Shown here piece by piece: positions 8,266-17,755 of a DNA stretch of 64,000 bases (position 1 is the stretch's first letter; the number at the start of each line of letters is the position of its first letter). Location: contig NZ_CP031155.1 of the NCBI RefSeq assembly GCF_003344885.1, forward strand, positions 1,578,001-1,642,000. Direction: 5' to 3'. The notes under the pieces are model-generated. The model had not been told where the DNA came from, made no database searches, and saw only the letters and a list, made by a program, of their open reading frames with translations. The translations under genes were made by a program, and so were the position numbers. The stretch comes from Altererythrobacter sp. ZODW24. Its GTDB lineage: Bacteria; Pseudomonadota; Alphaproteobacteria; Sphingomonadales; Sphingomonadaceae.

Positions 8266-10008
8266 GTGCACAGCTTCACTCCGCCGACCCAAGACCAGCT
8301 TCTCGCCATGCGTGTCTGCGCCGGGATCGAGGAGCTTGCGCAAAGCGAGCGCTTCGCAGCGGCGGAAACTGACATGGTCGAAGCCATCGCCGAAGGTATT
8401 GGCGCATTTGCATCTGGCGAGTGGGCCCCTCTCAACCGTATCGGAGATACCGAGGGGGCAAAGCTGGAAAACGGCGTTGTGCGCCTGCCAGACGGCTTTG
8501 CCGAAGCTTACCAAGGCTACGTCGAGCAAGGCTGGAACGCGATTTCCAGCCCCACAGAATTTGGCGGTCAGGGACTACCAAGCACGCTCGGCTGCAATGT
8601 GCTCGAAAACCTAGGCACCGCGAATTTCGCGTTCAATCTGCTTCCGATGCTGTCGATCGGCTCTATCGATGCGATTGAGGATCATGGGACCGACGCGCAA
8701 AAGGCGATGTATTTGCCCAATCTGGTGAGCGGCGAATGGTCTGGCACGATGAATTTGACCGAACCGCAAGCCGGTAGTGATGTCGGCGCGCTGCGTTCAA
8801 CCGCGACGCCCATCGAAGACGGCGAACATGCCGGAAAATATCTTGTCCAAGGCCAGAAAATCTACATCACTTGGGGCGAGCATGAGCTGTCCAAGAACAT
8901 CATCCATCTGGTGCTTGCCCGCACACCCGGCGCGCCTGAGGGCAGCCGCGGAATCTCGCTATTCGTCGTGCCGAAATATCATGTGAACGCCGATGGTTCG
9001 CTGGGCCCGCGCAATGATGTTCGCTGCGTCAGCCTAGAACATAAGCTGGGCATCAACGCCTCCCCCACCTGCGTCATGAGCTTCGGCGACAGTGGAGAAT
9101 GCGTGGGCGAGATGGTCGGTGCTGAATTTGGCGGTCTGCGCGCTATGTTCACGATGATGAACTCCGCCCGCATCAATGTTGGCGCGCAAGGCGTCGAAGT
9201 GGCCGAACGCGCGCTGCAGCAGGCAACGCATTACGCGATGGACCGCGTCCAGTCGGCCCGCGCTGGCGGTGAGAGCCGTGAGCCAGTGTCCATTATCGAA
9301 CATCCCGACGTTCGCCGGATGCTGCTGCGCATGCGCAGCCTCACCGAGGGTATGCGCGCGTTGCTTTATTACACAACAGGTCAGGTCGACCGGGGAACAC
9401 TCGGTGATTCCGAAGCCAAGATGCGCAGTGAATGCCTCGTGCCAATGATCAAAGCATGGGGCACCGACACAGGCGTTCTCGTCGCTAGCATCGGCGTACA
9501 GATCCACGGCGGCATGGGCTTTGTCGAAGAAACCGGCGCGGCGCAGCATTACCGTGACGCACGGATCGCTCCGATTTACGAAGGCACCAACGGCATCCAA
9601 GCCGCCGACCTCGTCACGCGCAAGTTGGGCTTCGAAGGCGGAGCGGTTTTGGACCGCCTGCTGCGCGAAGTGGAAAGTGATGCGGCCGATGCGCCCGCTT
9701 TGGCAAAGCTTGCCGGAGAATGCGCTGACGTCGCCGCATGGATGGCTAGCGAAGCAAGCCTCGATGACCGCTTGGCAGGTAGTGTCCCCTTCACTGAAAT
9801 GTGTGCAGTCGCAGTCGCAGGATGGCAGTTGCTGAAGCAAAAACGCGCGGTCGAGGCTGGCGACGCCCCTGCATTGTCGGCGCTCAAGCCAGTTACAGCA
9901 CGCTATTTCCTCGAGCACATTGTGCCAGAAGCTAGTGGCCTCGCCGCTGCCGCTCGCGGTGGTAGCGAACTGTTTTACGCACTTACAGCCGACCAGCTCG
10001 CCGGATGA
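8266..10008 (+). CDS. Acyl-CoA dehydrogenase
   Basis: A flavoprotein of about 580 residues that oxidises acyl-CoA to trans-2-enoyl-CoA in beta-oxidation, passing electrons to ETF. Family signatures are MNLTEPQAGSDVGALR (FAD/substrate region), GDSGECVGEM, QIHGGMGFVEETGAAQHYRDARI, and YEGTNGIQ, whose Glu is the usual catalytic base. The extra C-terminal helical domain makes it longer than the 380-residue short-chain enzymes and places it with the larger (about 600 residues) proteobacterial group. GTG 8266 is chosen because AAGGA lies nine bases upstream and the upstream alternative (8197) overlaps the divergent gene. Its TGA overlaps the ATG of the next gene (ATGA), so the two are translationally coupled. 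Confidence 0.9.
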   Translation: MHSFTPPTQDQLLAMRVCAGIEELAQSERFAAAETDMVEAIAEGIGAFASGEWAPLNRIGDTEGAKLENGVVRLPDGFAEAYQGYVEQGWNAISSPTEFGGQGLPSTLGCNVLENLGTANFAFNLLPMLSIGSIDAIEDHGTDAQKAMYLPNLVSGEWSGTMNLTEPQAGSDVGALRSTATPIEDGEHAGKYLVQGQKIYITWGEHELSKNIIHLVLARTPGAPEGSRGISLFVVPKYHVNADGSLGPRNDVRCVSLEHKLGINASPTCVMSFGDSGECVGEMVGAEFGGLRAMFTMMNSARINVGAQGVEVAERALQQATHYAMDRVQSARAGGESREPVSIIEHPDVRRMLLRMRSLTEGMRALLYYTTGQVDRGTLGDSEAKMRSECLVPMIKAWGTDTGVLVASIGVQIHGGMGFVEETGAAQHYRDARIAPIYEGTNGIQAADLVTRKLGFEGGAVLDRLLREVESDAADAPALAKLAGECADVAAWMASEASLDDRLAGSVPFTEMCAVAVAGWQLLKQKRAVEAGDAPALSALKPVTARYFLEHIVPEASGLAAAARGGSELFYALTADQLAG

Positions 10009-10829
10009 CAGATCAGGGTGACCCGCTAGCCCGCATCGCCGATGCGTTGGAGCGGATTGCGCCACCCCAAGACAACACGGACTGGCTCGGTAGCCCGGCC
10101 TATGCCTGGGATGCCAAGTGCGGACGGGCAATTGATCGGCTCATGGCTCCGGCACTGAGCACATTGCTTGCGGTCGATGCACAGAAGGACGCCGTAGTCA
10201 CCAATATCGCGCGTTTGGCCAAGGGCCACGCCGCGCATGATATGCTGCTGTGGGGCGCCCGCGGTATGGGCAAATCTGCGCTGCTCCGCGCGAGCATAAT
10301 TTCCGCGCAGCAGAGCAATCCCGGCGCGGTCGCCTTGGTTCAGGTGGCCAGTGATGTCTTGAACGCCTTACCTGATCTGTTCCGTATTCTGGCAAAGCAG
10401 AAGCGTAATTTCTTGGTCTATATCGACGATCTTGGTTTCTCGCCCGAAGACACCAACGGCCCGCGCCAGCTGCGAAGCTGGCTGGAGGGCGGTGTCGAAG
10501 CAAGGCCGGACAATGTACGGTTGGCGGTAACATCCAATCGCCGCTCGATCGTCCCCCGAGAAGCGGCAGAGCAAGATGGCGCGCTTATTCTGCGCGATGC
10601 CCTTGATGATGCACTGGCATTGTCAGACCGCTTCGGGCTGTCGCTCGGCTTTCACAATTGCTCTCAGGACGAATATCTCGCCATAGTCGCTGCCTATGCA
10701 AAACCGGCAGGCCTGCGCTTCGAAGATGCCGATGCATTGATGTGGGCCAAGCAGCGCGGCGCCCGATCGGGCCGCACAGCTTGGCAATATGTCACCGAAC
10801 TAGCGGGCCGCGCTGGCCGCAAGCTTTAA
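10005..10829 (+). CDS. DUF815 family AAA ATPase
   Basis: A 274-residue P-loop ATPase of the DUF815 family. Walker A is GARGMGKSALLRA near residue 85 and Walker B is FLVYIDDLGF, followed by RSWLEGGVEARPDNV and VTSNRRS, a sensor-like segment. The C-terminal part resembles the lid of AAA+ proteins. Family function is not established. It overlaps the acyl-CoA dehydrogenase stop by 4 bp, so it should be made together with it, although no metabolic link is obvious. It converges on the PQQ dehydrogenase gene, only 3 bp apart. Confidence 0.85.
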   Translation: MTDQGDPLARIADALERIAPPQDNTDWLGSPAYAWDAKCGRAIDRLMAPALSTLLAVDAQKDAVVTNIARLAKGHAAHDMLLWGARGMGKSALLRASIISAQQSNPGAVALVQVASDVLNALPDLFRILAKQKRNFLVYIDDLGFSPEDTNGPRQLRSWLEGGVEARPDNVRLAVTSNRRSIVPREAAEQDGALILRDALDDALALSDRFGLSLGFHNCSQDEYLAIVAAYAKPAGLRFEDADALMWAKQRGARSGRTAWQYVTELAGRAGRKL

Positions 10830-10832
10830 AGC

Positions 10833-12311
10833 CTACTCAGCCGCCTTGGCCGCTGCTGCAGCCTTCGCTTCACGCGAAAAGTCCTGATTGAAGCGGCCTT
10901 GCGGATCGCCAGTCAGGTTACGGCGCGGCGCGAGGCTACTACGAACCGGAGCAACCGGCTTAGCGGCAGGTTCTGCACTCTCGGCGATGACCCGCCAGAT
11001 GATCCCGGCTGTGTCGTCAGTCATCAGCAACGCACCGTCGCCTGCCCAATCGACCCATGTCGGGCGGCCCCGCGTAGTGCCTTCACCAGTCAAGAAGTCG
11101 CCTAGCACTTCCACGGGCTTACCCTGAGGATTACCGCGCTCGTCAAATGCGACATAGACTAAGTCGTAACCCGATGGCGGCTTGCGGTTCCACGAACCGT
11201 GCCGCGCAATGAATGCGCCGCTGCCAAAGCTAGCGCCCATGCGGCTGCCTTCTTCGGTAAACACCAGACCCAGCGCCGCAACATGCGGGCCAAGCGCAAA
11301 TTCGGGATTGCGGACATAGCCGGGCAACGTCGCTGGCATCGATGCCTCAACACGGTCGTCGACGTTGTCTTTGTAATAGAACCAAGGCCAGCCGTAATTC
11401 ACGCCGATGGGTACATTGGTCAGGTAGTCAGGCACCATGTCGGAACCGAGCATGTCGCGCTCGTTCACTGTGGTCCAGAGCTCCTCGCTCCAGGGGTTGT
11501 AAGCCATGCCGTTGGCGTTGCGCAGACCGGTTGCGTAGATCCGCGACTTGCCACTTTCGATGTTATATTCATGGATCGCTGCGCGGCCTTTCTCGATCTC
11601 CATACCGTTTTCGCCAATGTTGGAGTCGGAACCGACTGCGATATAGATCACATCGCCCGCGGGCGGCATGAAGATGTTGCGCATCCAGTGACTGCCAGCC
11701 GGGGGCAAATCCATCAGCTTCACCGGATCGCCGCTCACCACGTCAGCGCCCAACTCATAGTCGAACGAAACCAGCGCATCGTGATTGGCAATGTAGAGCT
11801 TGTCATCGCGCCATTCGATGCCTGACGGCGATGCCAGATCGTCGCGCAGCGTTTTGCGCGTTTCAGCAACACCGTCGCCATCTTCGTCACGCAGCAATAC
11901 CAGTTGTTCCGGAGATGCACCGGCCGCACCGGCCTTTTCGAACAACCATCCGGCGATAAGTCCTTCAATGCCGCCCATCGGCTCCCCTGCCGGGGCCCGG
12001 GTGAGCGTTACCAGCACATCACCATTGGGCAGCGTATGGACCACCCGTGGATGATCGAGCCCTTCGGCGAAACGACTGACCGTGAGGCCCTCGGCAGCAG
12101 TCGGCGCTTCTCCATCTTTCCAGCCAATCGGCTCCGCAATTGCCACCGTCGGAAACGATTCCGCTTCAGGATCACTCAGCAGCGGCTCGGTGCCGGTAAC
12201 TTCGTCGACCGAATAATCAGCCGGGTTGCCGCGGACGAGCCAGGCACCGATGGCGACGATTGCCAGAACGATAACCAGCAGGGTGATGAGAATCTTGCGC
12301 TTTGTTGTCAT
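10833..12311 (-). CDS. PQQ-dependent sugar dehydrogenase-type beta-propeller (sorbosone dehydrogenase family)
   Basis: A protein of about 492 residues with an N-terminal membrane anchor (ILITLLVIVLAIVAIGAWLV) and a periplasmic six-bladed beta-propeller of the soluble glucose/L-sorbosone dehydrogenase family. Family pointers are VHTLPNGDVLVTLTRAP, GLRNANGMAYNPWSEELW, NYGWPWFYY and FIARHGSWNRKPPSGYDLV, segments that surround the PQQ and calcium sites. The ATG at 12311 starts just before the basic anchor; an upstream in-frame start (12347) would overlap the promoter of the divergent gene. The substrate is unknown. No PQQ-synthesis genes are in the window, so cofactor supply cannot be judged. Confidence 0.82.
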   Translation of the reverse strand: MTTKRKILITLLVIVLAIVAIGAWLVRGNPADYSVDEVTGTEPLLSDPEAESFPTVAIAEPIGWKDGEAPTAAEGLTVSRFAEGLDHPRVVHTLPNGDVLVTLTRAPAGEPMGGIEGLIAGWLFEKAGAAGASPEQLVLLRDEDGDGVAETRKTLRDDLASPSGIEWRDDKLYIANHDALVSFDYELGADVVSGDPVKLMDLPPAGSHWMRNIFMPPAGDVIYIAVGSDSNIGENGMEIEKGRAAIHEYNIESGKSRIYATGLRNANGMAYNPWSEELWTTVNERDMLGSDMVPDYLTNVPIGVNYGWPWFYYKDNVDDRVEASMPATLPGYVRNPEFALGPHVAALGLVFTEEGSRMGASFGSGAFIARHGSWNRKPPSGYDLVYVAFDERGNPQGKPVEVLGDFLTGEGTTRGRPTWVDWAGDGALLMTDDTAGIIWRVIAESAEPAAKPVAPVRSSLAPRRNLTGDPQGRFNQDFSREAKAAAAAKAAE

Positions 12312-12373
12312 ACGAGCCGTGTTAATTCCAACATGCCCTTGCGGCAATGGCTTAGCGGACTAACTATCCCGCC

Positions 12374-12856
12374 ATGTACGATTTCAAAGCCGATCCCGGC
12401 CTTCCCACAGCCGAAATGTATCGCGAACTGGTGGGCGCTGCCGGCGCGCTAGTGGATGGCGAAAGCGATCCGGTGGCCAATATGGCCAATGTCGCAGCTT
12501 TGATCTGGCAATTTGTGCCTCGATTAAACTGGGCTGGCTTCTACCGTGTAATCGGTGACGAGCTGGTATTAGGCCCCTTTGTCGGCAAGCCCGCTTGCAT
12601 CCGAATCCCCATGGGACAGGGCGTTTGCGGCGCTGCTGCGGCAAACGGTGAGACCCAATTGGTAGCCGATGTCCACGCTTTTCCCGGTCATATCGCCTGT
12701 GACGGTGACACTCTGTCAGAGCTGGTTGTGCCGGTTTTGCGAAACGGCAAAGTCATCGCAGTGATTGACCTCGACAGCCCGGAATCCGCTCGGTTCGATG
12801 GTAAAGACGCTGCCGGCATCGAGGCCCTCGCACGAGCAGTTGAGTCCCATATTTAG
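12374..12856 (+). CDS. msrC: Free methionine-(R)-sulfoxide reductase (GAF-domain)
   Basis: A 160-residue cytosolic single-GAF-domain enzyme that reduces free Met-(R)-sulfoxide, with thioredoxin as the usual reductant. The three redox cysteines are at 75, 85 and 109, inside ACIRIPMGQGVCGAA and GHIACD; their spacing (10 and 24 residues) equals that known for the E. coli enzyme. FVPRLNWAGFYR near the N-terminus is the family signature. Its promoter must lie in the 62-bp gap shared with the divergent PQQ-type dehydrogenase, so the two may answer to the same signal. Confidence 0.93.
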   Translation: MYDFKADPGLPTAEMYRELVGAAGALVDGESDPVANMANVAALIWQFVPRLNWAGFYRVIGDELVLGPFVGKPACIRIPMGQGVCGAAAANGETQLVADVHAFPGHIACDGDTLSELVVPVLRNGKVIAVIDLDSPESARFDGKDAAGIEALARAVESHI

Positions 12857-13023
12857 GGCGAATCCGACCCCCACCCAAACGCCCCGAAACGGGACAGCAC
12901 CTCGTGAAAGCTTGGGGCGCTGCGCCTCACGATGCTAAATTTCAGGTTAATGCTTCGAAGAATCGGGGCACAGGCCTTAATGTTCGGGCAGTTTGTTCGG
13001 ACCGCCATCATGGGGAAGACAAT

Positions 13024-13911
13024 ATGATCATTCGCTCGACAGCCGCTCTGGGTGCGCTTTCCATTGCGCTCACCGCCGCACCAGCCACCGCGCAGGACGC
13101 TCCTGAAATGTCCTACGAAACCGCGACTTATGCCGCAGGGCAGCAGGTCGCGAATGAAGAGTATGAAACGGTGATCATGCGGCAGGAACCGGTGGTGCAG
13201 CCACTGCCAACGACCGAATATACATATGCCGAGCCGGCTCCGCAGGCTTACGCACACCCACAGGTCGATACACATGCCACTCCGACGCAGCATTATGCCC
13301 CGGCGCCAGTCGCTGCGCCGATGCACCATGCGACTCAATATGCCGGCCATCACGCACCTGCGCCGCACGGAACCTATCCGCAGCAAGCCGCAGCCTATCC
13401 CCCGCAACCACGTTTTGACCGTGAAGAATGGCTCGACGAATGCCGGGCCCGCTACAAGCGTGGTGACAGCAAGGGTGGCATTCTTGGTGCGCTTCTTGGC
13501 GCAGTGGGCGGCGGGATCGCCGGTAACCGCATTGCCGATGGTGAACGTTTGGGCGGCACTTTAATCGGTGCCGGCATTGGCGGTCTTGCCGGTGCAGCTA
13601 TCGGCTCAGTCATTTCGGGTAGCGGCAAACGCCGCGCGAAGAAGGAATGCGAAGCCTGGCTCGACCAGTATTACGGTGGCGGATACCGCGGCGGATATTA
13701 TCAGCCGCAAGCTTACACCTATGTCTACACTATGCAGCCAGTCCTCGTGGCGGTGCCGCAAAAACGCATCGTTCGTGAATATGTGACCGAGGAATGGGTC
13801 ACGGAAACGGTTCACGTTCCGCAGACAACTTATGTCCCAGCCAAGCGCAAAGTTGTTCGTGAAAAGCGTGTGAAGACCACGCCGACCAAGCGCATCAAAT
13901 ACAGCAAGTAA
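13024..13911 (+). CDS. Glycine-zipper 2TM domain outer-membrane-type protein
   Basis: A 295-residue exported protein. Residues 1-24 are a signal peptide ending APATAQD. A Pro/His/Tyr-rich region follows (about 30-125), then a glycine-zipper segment (about 150-205: GGILGALLGAVGGGIAGNR and GGTLIGAGIGGLAGAAIGS) of the Rick_17kDa_Anti/2TM type that packs membrane helices. The last third is rich in Tyr and Gly and ends in Lys/Arg/Val-rich sequence with repeated KRKVVREKR-like units. Such proteins sit in the envelope; a precise role is unknown. ATG 13024 is chosen for the signal peptide and the GGGAAG ribosome site just upstream; an in-frame 12904 would add 40 non-secretory residues. Confidence 0.8.
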   Translation: MIIRSTAALGALSIALTAAPATAQDAPEMSYETATYAAGQQVANEEYETVIMRQEPVVQPLPTTEYTYAEPAPQAYAHPQVDTHATPTQHYAPAPVAAPMHHATQYAGHHAPAPHGTYPQQAAAYPPQPRFDREEWLDECRARYKRGDSKGGILGALLGAVGGGIAGNRIADGERLGGTLIGAGIGGLAGAAIGSVISGSGKRRAKKECEAWLDQYYGGGYRGGYYQPQAYTYVYTMQPVLVAVPQKRIVREYVTEEWVTETVHVPQTTYVPAKRKVVREKRVKTTPTKRIKYSK

Positions 13912-13961
13912 TCAGGTTCGCAGAAATCGTTCTGGCTGGTCACCCCCTCGACTGGCCTCCT

Positions 13962-13997
13962 TTATTGGGCCCGTTATTGGGCCCATTATTGGGAAAG
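13962..13997. repeat. 12-bp tandem repeat (three copies, last one partial)
   Basis: TTATTGGGCCC followed by G, A or AAAG occurs three times in a row; the third copy has GGGAAA in place of GGGCCC. Read on the minus strand each copy contains CAATAA, a Gln codon plus stop, so the usher gene ends at the first copy and two further in-frame stop codons follow. Confidence 0.75.
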
Positions 13998-16697
13998 AGC
14001 GATTTCTGCGGCAGCCGGACGCATCCGGACCACGCCGAACCGCTTGATATCCATTTCGCGGCCGATCGTGAACGGCTGCGACAGGGACTGCCTGACATCA
14101 AGAATATCGGCGTCGTCACTTAGCACCTGCAAGCGATAGGTTCCGTAGGGGACCCGGTCGAACAGGAAAAATCCGTCGAATTCACTAGCGATCTGAGCAG
14201 CGACCGCACCCTTGGCATTTACGAGTTCCAGCCGCACTCCTCCGCGCGGCACATCCGATACACTGTGAAGCATGCCTTCGACCTCACCTGTCGGCGTAAC
14301 TGCTAGTTCGATCTGCGCGGCAACCCCGGGGCGCGGTGTGACAACCACGCCGGCGCTTCCTGCTGCCAGGAATGGATCATCCAGGCTGGCCTCGTCGATG
14401 CCAACTACAACGGGAACGTAAGGTTTTAGCCCATCGACTACCGTCTGGCCATTGGAATTGGTGATTGACTCTGTAGTCCGGAAACCAGCCTCAACACCAA
14501 CATTTTCAAGTACTTGTTCGCCAGCAGACCGACGCCCATCACCATTGTCGTCGCGGAAGACAGTTACCGATGCCTGGCCGGTGCGCGCAAGTTTGCTGCG
14601 CGAAAAGCGAATGCCGCCGCCTGTAGGATTAGGACCGAAGCTGAAGTTCAATGAGACCCGCCCACCAAAGGATCCATCCGTCCCGGCAGTCAGGCCCGAA
14701 CTGAGCGAGAAGTCCTCAAACTGACGAACATAGGCGATTTCTCCGGAGGTGCGGTCAACGGTAGCGTCATGGTCAACGCGCACCGCTAGATCAGAAAATC
14801 CGTTGAGGCTTTTTTCGGCCACCAGACTGGCAGTTCGGAAGCCCTTTTCGCGCCCAGATAGCTTGAAATCAGCTTCTCCGCGCAGGCGAACGCCAGCAAC
14901 TCGCGTATTTGCGAGTAATCGCAGCCTGGTCCCGTCATTAGGCCCAATGCGGATACCATCGGTTTGCACATGCGACAGCTCAGTCGTCAAAGCGAAGTTT
15001 CGCCCGCTGATGGAGGCACGTCCCGACACTTCTGTGACCTTTGTCCCATCTCGTTCGGCCGAATGCGCGACCCCCGCCTGCACTGGAATCGTGATCTTCC
15101 CGAGCTTGAGAGACGATTCTAGCGTGAAGCTGTGCTCACTCTTACGCTTTGAGCTGACCAATTCGCTCTCAAACCCGCCGTCGACCCACAAAGTGTCGGC
15201 CTGGAAGTTGATTTTCCCGATCTTACCAAGCGCTTTACCCATGTACGCCCGGCCGCGGCCAAACTCTTGAGCGGCTGATAGCTCAACGAGCATCGGACCG
15301 ACGGAGCGCAGCACGCTCGCCTCAGCGTAATTTCGCCTGACACCGCCCAGCACAATGCTCTGCAAGCCGAAGGAACCCATGGTTCTCTGATCGAACCCGC
15401 GCTCAAGGCCGATTCCACCTCGCCAGCCGGTCATCGGATCTTGTATTCGGTCACGCAGATCAATCAGATCGCGGTCTTGTTCGACGATCCCGGCCCAATA
15501 TTGGAATTCTCCCGGTGCGATACTCTGTAAGCCGACTGGAAGACTGGTCCGTTCTCGCCGAATCTGCCCCTGCGGCCCGTAAAGCACCACTTCGAGCGCG
15601 TTCTGCCCGAAGAGCAGCTCTACATCGATGAATTCGTAGCGGCCATCGGCCCGATCGCCTTGATAAGCGAGCAATTGGCCATTGCGATAAAGCTCTGCAT
15701 CCCATCCTGCTGGCAGCGTTCCGCGCAAGGTGGTCGTCGAGAAGCTACCCCCTCGTCCAGGAGGGCGGTTGCTGACATAAGCCCCGCGTCCGACGGCGGT
15801 CTGACCGGTCAGACTCGCGGTTGGCGTCTCGACGTCGCCCAGCGCGACAATCTTGGCATCCAGCGGGCCGAGCATCCCGCCTTCTGGGTCAATCTTATAG
15901 GCCCGCAGACGGAGCGAATCCGGCACGCCCTGACGGTCCGAGGCAAGTCGCGCGTCGAAACTGGCGCCTGCAACCTCACCGCTGCTGAACAGCTCATAGC
16001 GGCGCTCAAGCTGGGTCGCCCGGTTGGGCCTGACATCGACACCGACACTGACGACAGCGTCAACAGAGGGCGTGCGCCAGCTGCGATAGGGCATTTCTGC
16101 CTGGTCGAGCTTTGACAGATCAAAGGTCGCCCTCTTTGGCCGAAGTCGCGCCGCACGACTTTTACGCTCGATCGCGGCGATGAAGGGCAAGTCGTCGCCA
16201 TCCTCGATCCGAATCGCCGCGTTCATAAGATCAGGCTTCAACGTTACGCCAAACCAGCGCGAGAGCACTTTGCTATCAATGCACCAGCCTTCAGGCGTAT
16301 CGTAAATATCGCCATTTGCCAGTTTCTCTGCTCCGTTCACGTTTTGTACCGTATTTGAAGCGCGGTCGATAGTGAATGTTTGATCTTCCGCAAAGAGCCA
16401 GCCGGTTGCGCGGCGCGACTTCTTGTCGAGTCGCACCGGAATATCGAAGGACTGGATGATATCAGCAAAGTCGAAACACACACCACGATCGGTCTGATAG
16501 CCGCGGATTTCGCCGTTTAGCCGGTAACGCTTCACCTTTGCTTCGAGCAATAGGAAATCGTCGTCGTTGGCTTCCCAACCGCCAGAGGTTGCGGTGCCTG
16601 GGCTCTGGGCCAGTGCCGGCACACTTGCCCCAAACACAGCAAAGGCCGCCGCGAGGCTCGCAGCGGCACTGAACCGTTTGGGGATATTTAACCTCAT
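13986..16697 (-). CDS. Outer-membrane usher-like protein of a DUF4402 chaperone-usher system
   Basis: A 903-residue exported protein. A signal peptide (1-30, ending ALAQS) is followed by an N-terminal domain, then a long beta-rich region typical of ushers: GWDAELYRNGQLLAYQ, GRYEFIDVELLFGQNALEV and YGPQGQIRRER match the plug-proximal part of the FimD/TcfC superfamily, and the next 350 residues alternate like a beta-barrel. Near residue 710 is a SdrD/carboxypeptidase-regulatory-like domain (FRDDNGDGRRSAGE) with two more Ig-like modules after it. The usher should secrete and assemble the pilin subunits encoded upstream. It follows the chaperone gene after 35 bp on the same strand. I cannot place it in a defined usher clade. 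Confidence 0.8.
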   Translation of the reverse strand: MRLNIPKRFSAAASLAAAFAVFGASVPALAQSPGTATSGGWEANDDDFLLLEAKVKRYRLNGEIRGYQTDRGVCFDFADIIQSFDIPVRLDKKSRRATGWLFAEDQTFTIDRASNTVQNVNGAEKLANGDIYDTPEGWCIDSKVLSRWFGVTLKPDLMNAAIRIEDGDDLPFIAAIERKSRAARLRPKRATFDLSKLDQAEMPYRSWRTPSVDAVVSVGVDVRPNRATQLERRYELFSSGEVAGASFDARLASDRQGVPDSLRLRAYKIDPEGGMLGPLDAKIVALGDVETPTASLTGQTAVGRGAYVSNRPPGRGGSFSTTTLRGTLPAGWDAELYRNGQLLAYQGDRADGRYEFIDVELLFGQNALEVVLYGPQGQIRRERTSLPVGLQSIAPGEFQYWAGIVEQDRDLIDLRDRIQDPMTGWRGGIGLERGFDQRTMGSFGLQSIVLGGVRRNYAEASVLRSVGPMLVELSAAQEFGRGRAYMGKALGKIGKINFQADTLWVDGGFESELVSSKRKSEHSFTLESSLKLGKITIPVQAGVAHSAERDGTKVTEVSGRASISGRNFALTTELSHVQTDGIRIGPNDGTRLRLLANTRVAGVRLRGEADFKLSGREKGFRTASLVAEKSLNGFSDLAVRVDHDATVDRTSGEIAYVRQFEDFSLSSGLTAGTDGSFGGRVSLNFSFGPNPTGGGIRFSRSKLARTGQASVTVFRDDNGDGRRSAGEQVLENVGVEAGFRTTESITNSNGQTVVDGLKPYVPVVVGIDEASLDDPFLAAGSAGVVVTPRPGVAAQIELAVTPTGEVEGMLHSVSDVPRGGVRLELVNAKGAVAAQIASEFDGFFLFDRVPYGTYRLQVLSDDADILDVRQSLSQPFTIGREMDIKRFGVVRMRPAAAEIALSQ

Positions 16698-16732
16698 GAT
16701 TATTCTATGGAAAAGTCCTTCGGACGTTTTCC

Positions 16733-17578
16733 TTAGCCAATCACCGTATCAACAGAAGTGATCAGATCGCCGCCCTTTTCAGGCATTTCGCGATATTCGA
16801 TCCGAACAGGTCCACGCATGGCAGCAGCTTGCTCTGAATTGAGGCCCATGCGGACCGTGCGCTCGCTTAATTCGGAATATACTGCCACGCCGCGCGCGAG
16901 ATAGATGGGCTCTTCTTGCCCTTGCTTCATCACGCGGATCTCGCCGTACATCGAGCTTTCACCCTGGCGGGCAAGATCGAGCGTCAACACGTTCTGGCCG
17001 CTGGGACCAGCAACGATTTGTGGGTTTTGGATTGCGGCAACCGCCTCAAGACGGCCCTTGCGAACGATTACGGGAATGGTCACGCCGTAAATCGGAATGA
17101 GCTGGATGCTGATGCCCGATGCTGGCGCGTTAGCGTCGGCGGGTGTTACCGGCCGCGCCTCTGGAATCGCTTTGAAGGACATATGCACACGGTACTCACC
17201 GTCGGGCAATTCAGCGCCGGGACGCGCGCTGATGCGCACTGCTTGCGGCTGACCGGGTGCCAGTTTGATGCGGCGGGGGGCATAACGGATCATGCCAAGT
17301 GCTGCTTGCTCAATTGCATTTGCGTCTTCACGCGAAACGTCTTCAAGCTTGCCTTCCTTGGTCATCCGGCGGAGCTCCAAGCCGATGCGATATGTCGCTT
17401 CTTGCTGGCCAATATTACTCAAGATCACCTGAGTCCCGCGACTTCCGTCGAGTATCACACGCGTAGGAGCAACCAGCAGATCACCCTGGGCTGCGAGCGG
17501 ACCGGGCATGAACATTGCGGCGGTCGCCATCACTGGCAGCAGCGTTCGCGTTACAAAGCGGGCAAGGCGAGAAGTCAT
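16733..17578 (-). CDS. Periplasmic fimbrial chaperone (PapD-like)
   Basis: A 281-residue protein with a signal peptide ending GPLAAQG and the two-Ig-domain layout of pilus chaperones. The N-domain shows LLVAPTRVILDGSRGTQVILSN, the first-strand pattern of PapD-like proteins, and APRRIKLAPGQPQAVRI, the conserved segment near the subunit-binding edge strand. It is longer than PapD (about 220 residues) through insertions after residue 150. It lies between the DUF4402 pilin gene and the usher, so it should donate strands to those subunits. The pilin is separated from it by a hairpin terminator. Confidence 0.87.
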   Translation of the reverse strand: MTSRLARFVTRTLLPVMATAAMFMPGPLAAQGDLLVAPTRVILDGSRGTQVILSNIGQQEATYRIGLELRRMTKEGKLEDVSREDANAIEQAALGMIRYAPRRIKLAPGQPQAVRISARPGAELPDGEYRVHMSFKAIPEARPVTPADANAPASGISIQLIPIYGVTIPVIVRKGRLEAVAAIQNPQIVAGPSGQNVLTLDLARQGESSMYGEIRVMKQGQEEPIYLARGVAVYSELSERTVRMGLNSEQAAAMRGPVRIEYREMPEKGGDLITSVDTVIG

Positions 17579-17684
17579 CAGTTGTATCTCCGTGATACGG
17601 GCAGAAGCTGAAGCACAGCGCCCGTGAATTCCCCTATGTTCTAGGGAAACAAGGTTAAAATCATGTAAACCTTTGGCGGCCGGG

Positions 17685-17727
17685 CAAGCAAAAGGGCCGC
17701 CCCGCGTGCTGCGGAACGGCCCCCTTT
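17685..17727 (-). terminator. Intra-operon terminator after the pilin gene
   Basis: On the minus strand AAAGGGGGCCG (17727-17717) pairs with CGGCCCTTT (17699-17691), with a 2-base bulge and an inner CCGC/GCGG stem, and TTTTGCTT follows. It lies 28 bp after the pilin stop and before the chaperone gene, so chaperone and usher would depend on read-through or on a second promoter. Confidence 0.7.
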
Positions 17728-17755
17728 GCTTTGGCGCTATGCGGCGCCGAAAGGC

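Noticed and set aside
9034-10131. Minus-strand reading frame of 365 codons across the acyl-CoA dehydrogenase
   Set aside because: It is a shadow of a conserved gene; its His/Cys-rich product fits high G+C antisense noise.
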